From positions 3,162,001-3,226,000 of the forward strand of contig NZ_CP110629.1 of assembly GCF_026153455.1 (NCBI RefSeq): a stretch of 64,000 nt of DNA, in the 5' to 3' direction. Position 1 is the stretch's first letter. Every line of letters begins with the position of its first letter. This document shows, one piece after another, positions 45,678 to 55,256 of the stretch. The notes under the pieces were generated by a model. It was not told the origin of the DNA. It saw nothing but the letters and a program-made list of their open reading frames with translations, and made no database searches. The translations under genes were made by a program, and so were the position numbers. This stretch comes from Marinimicrobium sp. C6131. GTDB lineage: Bacteria > Pseudomonadota > Gammaproteobacteria > Pseudomonadales > Cellvibrionaceae.

Positions 45678-46964
45678 ATGAAACGCTGTCTGTCTCTGCT
45701 GGCCGCGACCGGGTTGTTGCTCGGCGCCACGGCCTGCTCCGTCAATCCGGTCACCGGGGAGCGCCAACTGACCCTGATGTCCGCCGATCAGGAGTTGGCG
45801 ATCGGCGCCGAGAACTATCAGCCAAGCCAGCAATCCCAGGGCGGTCGCTACGTCGTCGATCCCGAACTTGGACTGTACGTCAGCCAGGTCATGGACAAGC
45901 TCGCCGCGGTCAGCGATCGCCCCGGTCTGCCCTATGAAATCGTGGTGCTGAATAACGGCGTTCCCAACGCCTGGGCTCTGCCCGGTGGCAAGATGGCCAT
46001 TAACCGCGGGCTGCTGGTCGAACTGGACGATGAAGCACAGCTGGCGTCGGTACTCGGCCACGAAATCGTCCACGCTGCCGCCCGTCACAGCGCCTCTCAG
46101 CAAACGCGCACTGTGCTTCTACAGGCCGGGATGCTCGCCGCAGGCGTAGCCGCCTCGAAGTCTGATTCCGACTATGCCGGGCTCGCGATGGGTGCGGTCG
46201 GCGTCGGTGCCATGGCCTGGCAGGCCAAGTACAGCCGCAGCCACGAACTGGAATCGGACCGCTACGGCATCCAGTACATGGTTGAAGCCGGTTATGACCC
46301 ACAGGCCGCCGTGGAACTGCAACAGACCTTTGTTCGGCTGTCGGAAGGTCGGCAGAGCAGCTGGCTGGACGGCCTGTTCGCCAGTCACCCGCCCTCTCAG
46401 GAGCGCGTGAACGCCAACAAGGCGCTGGCCGAGCAGTACAGTGGCGGCGTGCGCAACAAGGCGGCTTTCGATCGGGCCATGGCCCAGCTACGGCGTGATC
46501 AGCCAGCCTATGAACAGTATCAACAAGCCCAGAAAGCCGCCTCGGAAAAACAGTATGATCGGGCGCTGACCTTGGTGGAACAGGCCATTGACCACCAGCC
46601 CAAAGAAAACCTGTTCTGGGAGCTCAAAGGGCAGTTGTTGATGCAGAAAAAGCAGCCGGGCGAGGCCATTGCCGCCTTTGACCGCTCCATTGCGGCCAAT
46701 CCGGAATTCTTCCGTCCACTGGTCTACCGGGGTCTGCTGCATAAGCAGCAGAACAACACCCGTCAGGCGCGAGCGGATCTGGAGCAGAGTCGCAAGCTGC
46801 TGCCGACCCAGCTCGGCAGTTACCATCTGGGTGAGCTGGCCCAGCAGCGGGGCGATCGCGAAGCGGCCATCGGCTACTATCGCGAAGTGGCCTCTGGCGG
46901 CGGTGATCTGGGCGAAGCGGCCCAGAGCAAGCTCTCGCAGCTGGGCGTGCAGGCCGGGTCCTGA
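45678..46964 (+). CDS. M48 family metalloprotease lipoprotein with TPR repeats
   Basis: The 428-residue product has a lipoprotein signal (lipobox GATAC). The M48 peptidase domain has the zinc motif HEIVH at 128-132 and the third ligand in ESDRYG (about 192). A TPR-like C-terminal half (EKQYDRALTLVEQAIDHQP, GEAIAAFDRSIAANPE, LGELAQQRGDREAAIGYY) follows. It resembles the LoiP/YggG and BepA group, which control outer-membrane protein quality. The ATG at 45678 starts the signal peptide. Confidence 0.94.
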   Translation: MKRCLSLLAATGLLLGATACSVNPVTGERQLTLMSADQELAIGAENYQPSQQSQGGRYVVDPELGLYVSQVMDKLAAVSDRPGLPYEIVVLNNGVPNAWALPGGKMAINRGLLVELDDEAQLASVLGHEIVHAAARHSASQQTRTVLLQAGMLAAGVAASKSDSDYAGLAMGAVGVGAMAWQAKYSRSHELESDRYGIQYMVEAGYDPQAAVELQQTFVRLSEGRQSSWLDGLFASHPPSQERVNANKALAEQYSGGVRNKAAFDRAMAQLRRDQPAYEQYQQAQKAASEKQYDRALTLVEQAIDHQPKENLFWELKGQLLMQKKQPGEAIAAFDRSIAANPEFFRPLVYRGLLHKQQNNTRQARADLEQSRKLLPTQLGSYHLGELAQQRGDREAAIGYYREVASGGGDLGEAAQSKLSQLGVQAGS

Positions 46965-47051
46965 CCTCCAGGGCCTGAGGAGCCGGGCTCACTCCGGCTC
47001 CTTAATTCGGTATACTGCGCGCTTCGACGCTTTCTCAACCCTATAATCATA

Positions 47052-47636
47052 ATGCCTGAAGACGCCCAGACTCCTCCGCCACCCGCCCTCATTCGCGCCC
47101 TCATTCGCGGACTTGATGCCTGTACCGAAGGGCTGGGTCGCACCGTCGCTTGGCTGGCCCCGGTTATGGTCGGTATTACCTGCGCCGTCGTGTTATTGCG
47201 CTACGGGCTGGGACAGGGTTCGGTGGCACTGCAGGAGTCCGTCACCTACATGCACGCCGCGCTCTTTATGCTCGGGGCGGGCTACGCGCTCAAACACCAT
47301 AAACAGGTTCGGGTCGATATTCTCTACCGTCGCTTCAGCCCCGAGGCGCGTGCCTGGGTAGATGCCCTGGGCAGCCTTGTGTTTCTCATTCCGCTGGCCC
47401 TCTTCATTGGCTGGATCAGCCAGGACTTCGTCCGCAGTGCCTGGCGTATCCGGGAAGTCTCTGCCGACTCGGGCGGTCTGCCCTGGGTTTATCTGCTTAA
47501 GAGTCTGATCCCCCTACTGGCCGCGAGCCTGCTGTTGCAAGCGGTCGCTGAGGTGCTGCGCAACCTGCTGCGACTGATGGGCTACGCCGCCCCCGACGGC
47601 ACGACGGCAGACGAATCGGGAGAGGAGGAATGCTGA
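47052..47636 (+). CDS. dctQ: TRAP transporter small membrane subunit (DctQ)
   Basis: The 194-residue subunit has four predicted helices, with AWLAPVMVGITCAVVLLRYGLG, SVTYMHAALFMLGAGYALKHHKQVRVDI and LPWVYLLKSLIPLLAASLLL. It forms the membrane complex with DctM, encoded directly downstream with a seven-base overlap. In TRAP systems a periplasmic DctP binds the substrate; a DctP gene lies 2.7 kb further on the opposite strand. Confidence 0.94.
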   Translation: MPEDAQTPPPPALIRALIRGLDACTEGLGRTVAWLAPVMVGITCAVVLLRYGLGQGSVALQESVTYMHAALFMLGAGYALKHHKQVRVDILYRRFSPEARAWVDALGSLVFLIPLALFIGWISQDFVRSAWRIREVSADSGGLPWVYLLKSLIPLLAASLLLQAVAEVLRNLLRLMGYAAPDGTTADESGEEEC

Positions 47637-49000
47637 TCGAACTGATTCCTCTACTGATGTTCGCCGCAGTCTGCGCGGTGTTGATGCTCGGCTACCCGGT
47701 GGCCTTTACCCTGGCCGGCGTTGCATTGGTTTTCGCCGGGTTCGGCATCGTGACCGGCGTATTTGAGCCCAACCTGTTGCGCACCTTTCCCAGTCGAATC
47801 TACGGAATCATGGCCAATTACACGCTGGTAGCCGTGCCTCTGTTTGTGTTTATGGGCACCCTGCTGGAGAAGTCCCGGCTGGCGGAGGAACTGCTGGAGA
47901 ACATGAGCCGCGCCTGCCGCAGCCTGCCCGGGGGACTGGGTTTATCGGTGATTATTGTCGGTGCACTGCTCGCCGCCAGTACCGGAATCGTCGGAGCCAC
48001 CGTGGTGACCATGGGGCTGATTTCCCTGCCCACCATGTTGCGCCAGGGCTACCACCCATCGCTCGCCGCCGGCACCATCTGCGCCACGGGAACCCTGGGG
48101 CAGATCATTCCGCCGTCCATCGCTTTGGTACTGCTTGGCGATGTCCTCTCCAACGCCTACCAGCGGGCGCAACTGGCCCAAGGTGTATTCAGCCCCGATA
48201 CGCTCTCGGTCGGCGATCTGTTTGTCGGCGCTCTGATTCCCGGTCTGGTACTGGTGAGTCTCTACCTGCTGTACATGCTCTTGATCGCCCGTTGGCGGCC
48301 GGTGCTCGCGCCCGCAGCACCCAGCGACGGCCCGATCTCCACCGGTCGTCTGTGGCTCAGCCTGGTGCCGGTATCGGCGCTGATCATTCTGGTACTGGGC
48401 TCTATCCTGTTGGGCATTGCGACACCGACCGAAGCGGCCGGGGTAGGCGCGCTCGGCGCTGCGCTACTGGCCCTGTTCAAAGGCAAGCTGGATATCGCCC
48501 GGCTCAAGGACGTGGCCCGCAGCACGACCATGACCAGCGCCATGATTTTCACGATTCTGATCGGCGCCTCGTTATTTTCCCTGGTGTTCCGGGGTTTCGG
48601 TGGGGAAGAGCTGGTGGAAGGTTTCTTCCATCAACTGCCGGGCGGGGTATTCACCGCCATGCTGGTGGTGATGGTGATCATATTTCTGCTGGGCTTTATT
48701 CTCGACTTTATCGAAATCACCTTTGTGGTTGTACCCATTGTGGGCCCGGTGCTGCTGGCCATGGGGGTCGACCCCATCTGGTTGGGCATCATGATTGCCC
48801 TGAACCTGCAGACCTCTTTCCTGACCCCGCCGTTTGGTTTCGCACTGTTCTACCTGCGTGGCGTAGCGCCCTCCTCGGTGGCCACCAGTGCCCTGTATCG
48901 TGGCGTGATTCCGTTTATTGTGCTGCAATTGCTGGTACTCTGTGCTCTGGCGTTATGGCCTGGGCTTGCCACCTGGCTACCGCAGCAACTATCCCTGTAA
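47630..49000 (+). CDS. dctM: TRAP transporter large membrane subunit (DctM)
   Basis: The 456-residue subunit is very hydrophobic, with family motifs PVAFTLAGVALVF, ATGTLGQIIPPSIALVLLG and LQTSFLTPPFGFALFYLRG. It couples sodium influx to uptake of organic acids. The ATG is preceded by GAGGAGG inside dctQ. It lies 38 bp before a thioesterase gene on the same strand. Confidence 0.95.
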   Translation: MLIELIPLLMFAAVCAVLMLGYPVAFTLAGVALVFAGFGIVTGVFEPNLLRTFPSRIYGIMANYTLVAVPLFVFMGTLLEKSRLAEELLENMSRACRSLPGGLGLSVIIVGALLAASTGIVGATVVTMGLISLPTMLRQGYHPSLAAGTICATGTLGQIIPPSIALVLLGDVLSNAYQRAQLAQGVFSPDTLSVGDLFVGALIPGLVLVSLYLLYMLLIARWRPVLAPAAPSDGPISTGRLWLSLVPVSALIILVLGSILLGIATPTEAAGVGALGAALLALFKGKLDIARLKDVARSTTMTSAMIFTILIGASLFSLVFRGFGGEELVEGFFHQLPGGVFTAMLVVMVIIFLLGFILDFIEITFVVVPIVGPVLLAMGVDPIWLGIMIALNLQTSFLTPPFGFALFYLRGVAPSSVATSALYRGVIPFIVLQLLVLCALALWPGLATWLPQQLSL

Positions 49001-49038
49001 AATCAGCGTTCTATTATTGAATCAGAGGTACTGAGTTC

Positions 49039-49437
49039 ATGGCCATGCAAGGCATTGATGAGGATCCCACCCCCCACGGTGAGTTGACTCTGCAAACCCT
49101 GTCCATGCCCGCCGACACCAATCCCTACGGCGATATTTTCGGTGGCTGGCTGATGACCCAAATGGATCTGGGTGGCGCAATTCTCGCCCAGGAAGTGGCC
49201 AAAGGACGGGTTACAACGGTGGCCGTGGGAAGCATGGTGTTTTTGCGGCCGGTGCCCGTAGGCGCCACCGTCAGTGTTTATGCCAGTACACTGGACGTGG
49301 GGCGTACCTCCATTCGCACTCTGATCGAGGTCTGGATCAAGGAGTGCGGTAATCGCGAAATGACCAAAGTCACTGAGGGCGAATTCGTTTACGTCGCCAT
49401 CGATGACAATGGCCGGACCCGGCCGGTACCGAAGTAA
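49039..49437 (+). CDS. hot-dog fold acyl-CoA thioesterase (YciA type)
   Basis: The 132-residue product has the YciA-type signature NPYGDIFGGWLMTQMDLGGAIL with the catalytic Asp, then VGSMVFLRPVPVG and VTEGEFVYVAID. It hydrolyses acyl-CoA esters in the cytoplasm. The gap upstream of 38 bp after dctM could mean co-transcription. Confidence 0.93.
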   Translation: MAMQGIDEDPTPHGELTLQTLSMPADTNPYGDIFGGWLMTQMDLGGAILAQEVAKGRVTTVAVGSMVFLRPVPVGATVSVYASTLDVGRTSIRTLIEVWIKECGNREMTKVTEGEFVYVAIDDNGRTRPVPK

Positions 49438-49603
49438 CCCAGCTCCCAGGATGCGCGACTTTACAGTCGCGCCCGCCCAACCCTTCCAGAATTCCGCGCT
49501 TACAGGACTTTACTAACAAATCTTAACCGCTGCCTTTACAGTATTCTGCTAGTTTTTAAGGGCCAAATTGGTTCGTGAAAGTCGGTTGAAGGAAGACAGG
49601 TCC

Positions 49604-50170
49604 ATGATTAAAGATGACGCCCAACGTTACGGCTGGTTGTCCATTACGGTGCACTGGCTGTCTGCACTACTGGTCATTGCCATTTTTGGCATCGGATTCT
49701 ACATGGTCGACCTGACTTACTACGACAAAGGCTATCACGAACTCCCCAAACTGCATGTCAGCCTCGGGCTGTTGCTGGCCATGTTGTTGGTTGTGCGAAT
49801 CGGATGGCGGGTCAGCCAGCGGGGCAACCCGCAGCCGCTACCCAACCACAGCCGCAGAATCCGGATCGGGGCGGCCGCCATGAAGCACCTCCTGTACCTG
49901 TTGATGGTGGTTATGGTAGTAACCGGCTATCTCATCAATACCGCCAAAGGCGATCCCGCAGATTTTTTTGACCTGTTCAGTATTCCAGCCACTTGGCAGC
50001 TGAGCTCCGACGGCGTCGATCTGGCGGGCGAGATCCACGAAATCGCCGCCTGGTTACTGATTCTTCTGGCGCTCGCCCACGCCGGGGCGGCGCTCTGGCA
50101 CCATTTTGTGATCCGGGATCGGACCCTGCTGCGTATGCTTCGTCCCGGTAAATCCGATCCCAACCCGTAA
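49604..50170 (+). CDS. cytochrome b561
   Basis: The 188-residue inner membrane protein has four helices and the His ligands of the bacterial cytochrome b561 family: ITVHWLSALL, KLHVSLGLLL, GEIHEIAAWL and AHAGAALWHHFV. It moves electrons across the membrane, often between the quinone pool and a periplasmic partner. It precedes the YceI gene by 36 bp, a pairing seen in many proteobacteria. The ATG at 49604 is chosen as the family start. Confidence 0.94.
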   Translation: MIKDDAQRYGWLSITVHWLSALLVIAIFGIGFYMVDLTYYDKGYHELPKLHVSLGLLLAMLLVVRIGWRVSQRGNPQPLPNHSRRIRIGAAAMKHLLYLLMVVMVVTGYLINTAKGDPADFFDLFSIPATWQLSSDGVDLAGEIHEIAAWLLILLALAHAGAALWHHFVIRDRTLLRMLRPGKSDPNP

Positions 50171-50206
50171 GCCACTTTTGTTTCTCAACCGTTAAGGAGT
50201 AAGACC

Positions 50207-50788
50207 ATGAAAAAGACCCTCGCCGCATTGACTCTGAGCAGTATTGGTTTGGCCAGCGTTCCGGCCATGGCCGCCGACTATGTGATCGATACCGAAGGCG
50301 CTCACGCCGCCATCAATTTCAAAATTCAGCACCTGGGTTACAGTTGGCTGACCGGTCGTTTTAACGACTTTGAAGGCCGCTTCAGCTACGACGCGGACAA
50401 GGTGGAAGACAGCCAAATTACCGTCACGGTCGACACCAGCAGCATCGACAGCAATCACGCCGAGCGGGATAAACACCTGCGCAGCGATGATTTTCTGAGC
50501 ACCGACAAACACGGCGAAGCCAAGTTTGTCAGCAAGCGTATTGAGAATGTCGAAGACAATGGCGAAGAGTTTGATGTCGTGGGCGACCTGACCCTGCACG
50601 GCGTCACCAAGGAAATCACCATTGAGGTCGAGAAGGTCGGCGAAGGCGAAGACCCCTGGGGTGGCTATCGGGTAGGCTTTGAAGGCGAAGCCGAGCTGAC
50701 CCTCAAGGACTTTGGCATCGACTATGACCTGGGCCCCGCTTCTCGCGTGGTTCATCTGGAACTGCACGTCGAAGGGGTTCGTCAGTAA
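50207..50788 (+). CDS. YceI family periplasmic lipid-binding-like protein
   Basis: The 193-residue product has a signal peptide ([20 protein letters not shown]) and a lipocalin-like YceI domain: [50 protein letters not shown] and [14 protein letters not shown]. YceI proteins can bind isoprenoid lipids. A strong AAGGAGT site precedes the ATG. It probably works with the cytochrome b561 just upstream. Confidence 0.95.
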   Translation: MKKTLAALTLSSIGLASVPAMAADYVIDTEGAHAAINFKIQHLGYSWLTGRFNDFEGRFSYDADKVEDSQITVTVDTSSIDSNHAERDKHLRSDDFLSTDKHGEAKFVSKRIENVEDNGEEFDVVGDLTLHGVTKEITIEVEKVGEGEDPWGGYRVGFEGEAELTLKDFGIDYDLGPASRVVHLELHVEGVRQ

Positions 50789-50795
50789 GCCCGTT

Positions 50796-50821
50796 GCGGA
50801 GGCGGTCACTGCCGCCTCCGC
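50796..50821. terminator. hairpin terminator between convergent yceI-type and mipA-type genes
   Basis: Perfect arms GCGGAGGCGG (50796-50805) and CCGCCTCCGC (50812-50821) surround a six-base loop, 8 bp after the YceI stop and 30 bp before the convergent gene's stop. No long T-run is seen, but the stem is very stable. Confidence 0.6.
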
Positions 50822-50850
50822 ATTGCTTGCTGCCGGGCCAAACAGATTGA

Positions 50851-51657
50851 TCAGTACAGAATCCAAGTGATCGCAAAACCACCGCTGCCCCCCTGATCGA
50901 CCTCCACCAGCGGACTGTCCATAAAATGGGCTCCGTTGAGATTGTAATAACGCACGAAGAACCCGTACCAGAGTTTATCGGTACGGCGACTCACCGCCAG
51001 TTGGGTATTCAAGCCACTGTAGCCGCCCCGGGCATCGTACCGCGGGCGATCGGGCCGGACATGGCTCGATTCGACGCCATAATAGTATTCGTGGTAGTCG
51101 TTGCTGGCGAAAGACGGGCCCATCCGAAAGGTCCAGTTCCACGAGCCGCGCCGAAAACGATAGGACAACTGTGGCTCGGCCAACCAACCAATGTGTTCCG
51201 GCGAGCCCTGTCCCAGGGTGATCACCGCCCGCACCGGCAAGGTCAACATCCACTTTTCCCGAAGGGTATCACCGGTCACATTGATGTTCAGCGCCGGTCC
51301 CAACTCAAGCGTAGAATCCAGGCCCGGCATATCGACGCGTCGCTCGTTTTTATCGCTGTCTGGCTGGATGGAAGCAGCCAGACTGAGGGTAAACTCCAAC
51401 TGATCACTGCGGAACAGATCGCTGCGCACACCTTCGCGATCAGAGCGTAGGATTTTGCCCCGATAGATCACATAGGGCACGGGAGCCACGTAATTCCGGT
51501 AGGTTTTGGAGCCACGATAATCCGGCGTCACCAGGGCACCCACCCCGAGTCCGACTTCCAGCCGCTTTTCGGGAGGATTCGAAGGCGCAACCGCCGCCGC
51601 CATCGAGGCATACAACCAGAGCAAACTGAGCGCCCAGTGGCGCTGGCGGCCGGTCAA
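50851..51657 (-). CDS. MipA/OmpV family outer membrane protein
   Basis: The 268-residue product has a signal peptide (WALSLLWLYASMAAAVA) and a beta-barrel-like body with the family's early motif LEVGLGVGALVTPDYRGS, then YVAPVPYVIYRG and a C-terminal aromatic strand ending FAITWILY. The TTG at 51657 is chosen because GGGAGGT precedes it at the right distance and the signal peptide follows; in-frame starts further up lie inside dctP. It follows dctP by 31 bp on the same strand. Confidence 0.88.
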   Translation of the reverse strand: MTGRQRHWALSLLWLYASMAAAVAPSNPPEKRLEVGLGVGALVTPDYRGSKTYRNYVAPVPYVIYRGKILRSDREGVRSDLFRSDQLEFTLSLAASIQPDSDKNERRVDMPGLDSTLELGPALNINVTGDTLREKWMLTLPVRAVITLGQGSPEHIGWLAEPQLSYRFRRGSWNWTFRMGPSFASNDYHEYYYGVESSHVRPDRPRYDARGGYSGLNTQLAVSRRTDKLWYGFFVRYYNLNGAHFMDSPLVEVDQGGSGGFAITWILY

Positions 51658-51688
51658 GGGGTTACCTCCCGCTCCGGCCAAGGCACAC

Positions 51689-52864
51689 TCAATCGTTCCC
51701 TTCGCCGGCGCTCGCCGTGTCTTTTTGCACCTGCTCCCGAACATCGTAGTAGGTGTGCTCGGTGATTTTGTGGTAGTCCGTCACCTCCGCCAGGAATGCC
51801 CGATAGGAATTCCACACTTTACGGAATAGCGGATCCCGTTCAGCCTGCTCCTGAAAAATGTCGCGTGAGAGCGTGTACAGGCGTTGAATCACATCATCCG
51901 GCAGGCGCCGCAGTTCCGTCCCCTCCTTGGCGACCATATCGTTCAGCGCCCGGGGATTGCGGGCGGTGTATTGGTCCAGCATGTCCTGGTTGGCCGCGCG
52001 TGCCGCGTGGGTAACGATGGCCTGAAGGTCTTTCGGTAACGCCTCGAAGGCGGGCTTGTTGACCAACAGCTCCAGGGTCGAACCCGGCTCCTGCCAACCC
52101 GGGTAGTAGTAATACCGGGCGATCTGATCAAAGCCGAAGGCCTGATCGTTGGACGGCCCCACCCATTCGGCGGCGTCGATCACCCCCGTCTGCAATGAGG
52201 TATAGAGTTCGCCGCCGGGGATATTCACTGAGCTGCCACCGGCGCGATTAAACACATCCCCCGCCAGCCCCGGAATACGCATTTTCAGCCCGCGCAGGTC
52301 CTCAATATTGTTGATCTCCTTGTTGAACCAGCCGGCCATCTGAATGCCGGTGTTGCCGCCGGGAAAGGGAATGATATTGAAGGGCGCGTAGACTTCGCGC
52401 CACAATTCCAGGCCGCCGCCGTGATGCAACCAGGCGTTCATTTCCTGCGCGTTCATCCCAAACGGAATGGTGGTAAAAAACTGTGCGGCGGGGGCCTTGC
52501 CACGCCAGTAGTAGCTGCCACCATGGCCCATTTCTGCACTGCCATCCGACACCGCATCAAACACCCCCATGGCGGGCACGATTTCCCCGGCGCCGTAGAC
52601 ACGGATCTGCAAACGGCCGCCGCTCATGGATTGCACCATATTGGCAAATTCCTGCGCGGTGGTGCCCAGGCCGGGAAAGTCCTTGGGCCAGGTGGTGACC
52701 ATACGCCAGCGGTAAATGCGCTGCTCCTGCACTTCGCCATCGACCATCACTGCCACCTTGTCAGTGGCCTTTTCCATGACCAACAGGGAAAACAGGATTG
52801 CCACCAGGGCAACCAGCGTCAGGATGATCAGCGGGGACCAGTGCGGTTTTTGAGTCGTCGTCAT
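51689..52864 (-). CDS. dctP: TRAP transporter substrate-binding protein (DctP/TakP type)
   Basis: The 391-residue product has an N-terminal membrane helix (PLIILTLVALVAILFSLLV) that may be a signal or an anchor. The DctP-type body reads RWRMVTTWPKDFPGLGTTAQEF, RVYGAGEIVPAMGVFDAVSDG, GNTGIQMAGWFNKEI, GLKMRIPG, and AEWVGPSNDQAFGF. The closest group binds alpha-keto or other carboxylic acids (TakP-like). The dctQM genes lie 2.7 kb away on the other strand; they may form one system. It is followed by the MipA/OmpV gene. Confidence 0.92.
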   Translation of the reverse strand: MTTTQKPHWSPLIILTLVALVAILFSLLVMEKATDKVAVMVDGEVQEQRIYRWRMVTTWPKDFPGLGTTAQEFANMVQSMSGGRLQIRVYGAGEIVPAMGVFDAVSDGSAEMGHGGSYYWRGKAPAAQFFTTIPFGMNAQEMNAWLHHGGGLELWREVYAPFNIIPFPGGNTGIQMAGWFNKEINNIEDLRGLKMRIPGLAGDVFNRAGGSSVNIPGGELYTSLQTGVIDAAEWVGPSNDQAFGFDQIARYYYYPGWQEPGSTLELLVNKPAFEALPKDLQAIVTHAARAANQDMLDQYTARNPRALNDMVAKEGTELRRLPDDVIQRLYTLSRDIFQEQAERDPLFRKVWNSYRAFLAEVTDYHKITEHTYYDVREQVQKDTASAGEGND

Positions 52865-52893
52865 AGTGTTTGCGCGTATTGTTATGGTTTTTT

Positions 52894-52914
52894 GGCAGGA
52901 CAGGCCTGCCCTAC
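52894..52914. repeat. REP-like palindrome with CTAC edge
   Basis: GGCAGG (52894-52899) and CCTGCC (52905-52910), followed by CTAC, repeat the 45065-45084 element in the opposite orientation. It lies at the 3' end of uvrD and just upstream of dctP. It overlaps the last codons of uvrD slightly. Confidence 0.5.
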
Positions 52915-55109
52915 ATGGGTGTCAGTTTAGCGTATTGCAGCACCAACCACTTGCTGCCTTCATCGTCAAAGTTGACCTGGACCCGGGCGTGGGCCCCCTG
53001 GCCTTCAAAGTGCAGGATAACACCTTCGCCGAATACGCCGTGGCTGACCCGTTGGCCCAAATGAAACCCGGTGTCTTCACCGGAATCGGTCAGGCTGACG
53101 TTATTGGCCCGGCCGTAATCGCCCTTACCATAGCCCATGGGCCGGGTGACGGTGGTTTTCAGGCGCACTTCGTGAATCAGTTCCGCCGGAATTTCCCGCA
53201 CGAAGCGGGACAGGGCGTTGAAGGTTTCCGCGCCGTACAGGCGACGGGTTTCGGCGTAGCTGATGTAGAGTTTTTCCATGGCGCGGGTGATACCCACATA
53301 GCACAGGCGCCGCTCTTCCTCGAGTCGGTCCGGGTCCTCCATGGACATTTTGTGCGGGAACAGATTCTCTTCCACCCCGGCCAGAAACACCAGCGGAAAC
53401 TCCAGGCCCTTGGCCGAGTGCAGGGTCATCAATTGAACCGCGTCTTCAAACTCATCCGCCTGGGTTTCGCCGGCATCCAGTGCGGCGGTGTCCAGAAATT
53501 GCTGCAACACCGACAACTCATCGTCCTCGGCGGCATCGAACACCCGGCAGGCATTGACCAGCTCCTGCAGATTCTCTTCCCGGGCCTGACCTTTTTCACC
53601 TTTTTCCCTGCGGTGAAACTCCAGCAGCCCGGTTTCGTCCAGCACCAACTGGGCGACTTCATCCAGGGGCTTTTCCGTACTGTGATCGGCAAGCGAGTCG
53701 ATCAGCTGCATAAAGCCTTTGAGCGCATTCGCCGCCCGGGCGGGCAGGGCATTGTTGGCAATGATCTGTGCCGAGGCCTGCCACAGGGACAGGTTCTGAT
53801 TCCGGGCGCACTCGCGGATCGCATCCAGGGTTTTGCCGCCAATACCCCGGGTGGGCGTATTGATTACCCGCTCGAAACCCGCATCGTCATCGGGGTTGGC
53901 AATCAACCGCATATAGGCCAGGGCGTTTTTGATTTCCAGGCGCTCGTAGAATCGCTGGCCGCCATAGATGCGATAGGCAATGCCCTCGCGCAACAGCGCT
54001 TCTTCCAGCACCCGGGACTGGGCGTTGGAGCGATACAGAATGGCAGAGCTGGAGTAGCTGTTGCCCTGCTTGACCCAATCTTCGATGCGCTCGACGATAA
54101 ACCGGGCTTCATCCTGTTCGTTGAACGCGGCGTACAACGCGATCGGCTCGCCATCGTCCCCCTCGGTCCACAGCTGTTTGCCCAGGCGGCCAAAGTTGTT
54201 GGCAATCACCGCATTGGCCGCCTTCAGGATGGTGCCGGTGGAACGGTAGTTCTGTTCCAGGCGGATGGTCTGGGTACCCGGAAAGTCGTCGGTAAAGCGC
54301 TGGATATTTTCAATCCGCGCACCGCGCCAACCGTAAATGGACTGGTCATCGTCGCCCACGGCGGTGACCTTGGCCGTCGTCCCGGCGAGCACCCGCAGCC
54401 AGGCGTACTGAATACTGTTGGTGTCCTGAAACTCGTCCACCAGGACGAACGGAAAACGGCGTTGGTAGTGTTCGAGGATGTGGGGCTTGTGCAACCAGAG
54501 TTCATGGGCACGCAGCAACAGCTCGGCAAAATCCACCAAGCCACTGCGCTGGCAGTCCTCCTCATAGGCGCGGTAGATCATCAGCATGGTGCGGATAAAC
54601 GGATCGCCGCTGTCCGGGATGTGCTGCGGACGCAGGCCTTCGTCTTTCTGACCATTGATGAACCACTGGGCCTGACGGAACGGCCATTTGGATTCATCCA
54701 GTTCCAGGCGCTGGTATACCCGTTTGATCAGACGCAGCTGATCGTCGCTATCGAGAATCTGGAAATTCTGGGGCAATCCGGCATCCTGCCAGTGCGCCTT
54801 GAGCAAGCGGTGCGCCAGACCGTGGAAGGTCCCCACCCACATGCTGCGGGTGTTCACCGGCTGGCCGGTGTCAGACAGCAGGGTTTCCAGGCGCGCGCGC
54901 ATTTCCCGCGCCGCCTTGTTGGTAAAGGTGACCGCCATGATGGAGTAGGGCGAGACCTGCTCAACCTGAATCAGCCAGGCGATCCGGTGCACCAGCACCC
55001 GGGTCTTGCCACTACCCGCACCGGCCAGAATCAACTGGTTATGGGCGGGAGCGGAGACGGCCTCGCGCTGGGCGTCGTTCAGATCGTTAAGCAGGGCGGA
55101 TACATCCAT
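52911..55109 (-). CDS. uvrD: DNA helicase II (UvrD)
   Basis: UvrD is a superfamily 1 3'-5' helicase in nucleotide excision and mismatch repair. The 732-residue product has Walker A AGAGSGKTRVL, motif Ia TFTNKAAREMRAR, motif II VDEFQDTN, motif III GDDDQSIYGWRGA, motif IV QNYRST, motif V MTLHSAKGLEF and motif VI VGITRAME. The C-terminal end has the usual Tudor-like region (GFHLGQRVSHGVFGEGVILH). It is single-copy here, near two photolyase-family genes. Confidence 0.98.
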   Translation of the reverse strand: MDVSALLNDLNDAQREAVSAPAHNQLILAGAGSGKTRVLVHRIAWLIQVEQVSPYSIMAVTFTNKAAREMRARLETLLSDTGQPVNTRSMWVGTFHGLAHRLLKAHWQDAGLPQNFQILDSDDQLRLIKRVYQRLELDESKWPFRQAQWFINGQKDEGLRPQHIPDSGDPFIRTMLMIYRAYEEDCQRSGLVDFAELLLRAHELWLHKPHILEHYQRRFPFVLVDEFQDTNSIQYAWLRVLAGTTAKVTAVGDDDQSIYGWRGARIENIQRFTDDFPGTQTIRLEQNYRSTGTILKAANAVIANNFGRLGKQLWTEGDDGEPIALYAAFNEQDEARFIVERIEDWVKQGNSYSSSAILYRSNAQSRVLEEALLREGIAYRIYGGQRFYERLEIKNALAYMRLIANPDDDAGFERVINTPTRGIGGKTLDAIRECARNQNLSLWQASAQIIANNALPARAANALKGFMQLIDSLADHSTEKPLDEVAQLVLDETGLLEFHRREKGEKGQAREENLQELVNACRVFDAAEDDELSVLQQFLDTAALDAGETQADEFEDAVQLMTLHSAKGLEFPLVFLAGVEENLFPHKMSMEDPDRLEEERRLCYVGITRAMEKLYISYAETRRLYGAETFNALSRFVREIPAELIHEVRLKTTVTRPMGYGKGDYGRANNVSLTDSGEDTGFHLGQRVSHGVFGEGVILHFEGQGAHARVQVNFDDEGSKWLVLQYAKLTPM

Positions 55110-55256
55110 GGGCAGGTCGCTGGTTGGTGACTGGGGGTTCTGATGCCGTAAATCGAGCGCAACAGTGTACCGGTTTTTGTGTCCATTTTCAGGCCGGAAG
55201 CGCCTCGAATCTGGATAAACGTACAGGCTCCCCCGGGGATCGTCAAGGCGTGTCCC

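Noticed and set aside
52866..55130. 754-codon open frame on the plus strand opposite uvrD
   Set aside because: Shadow of uvrD; all helicase motifs are on the minus strand.
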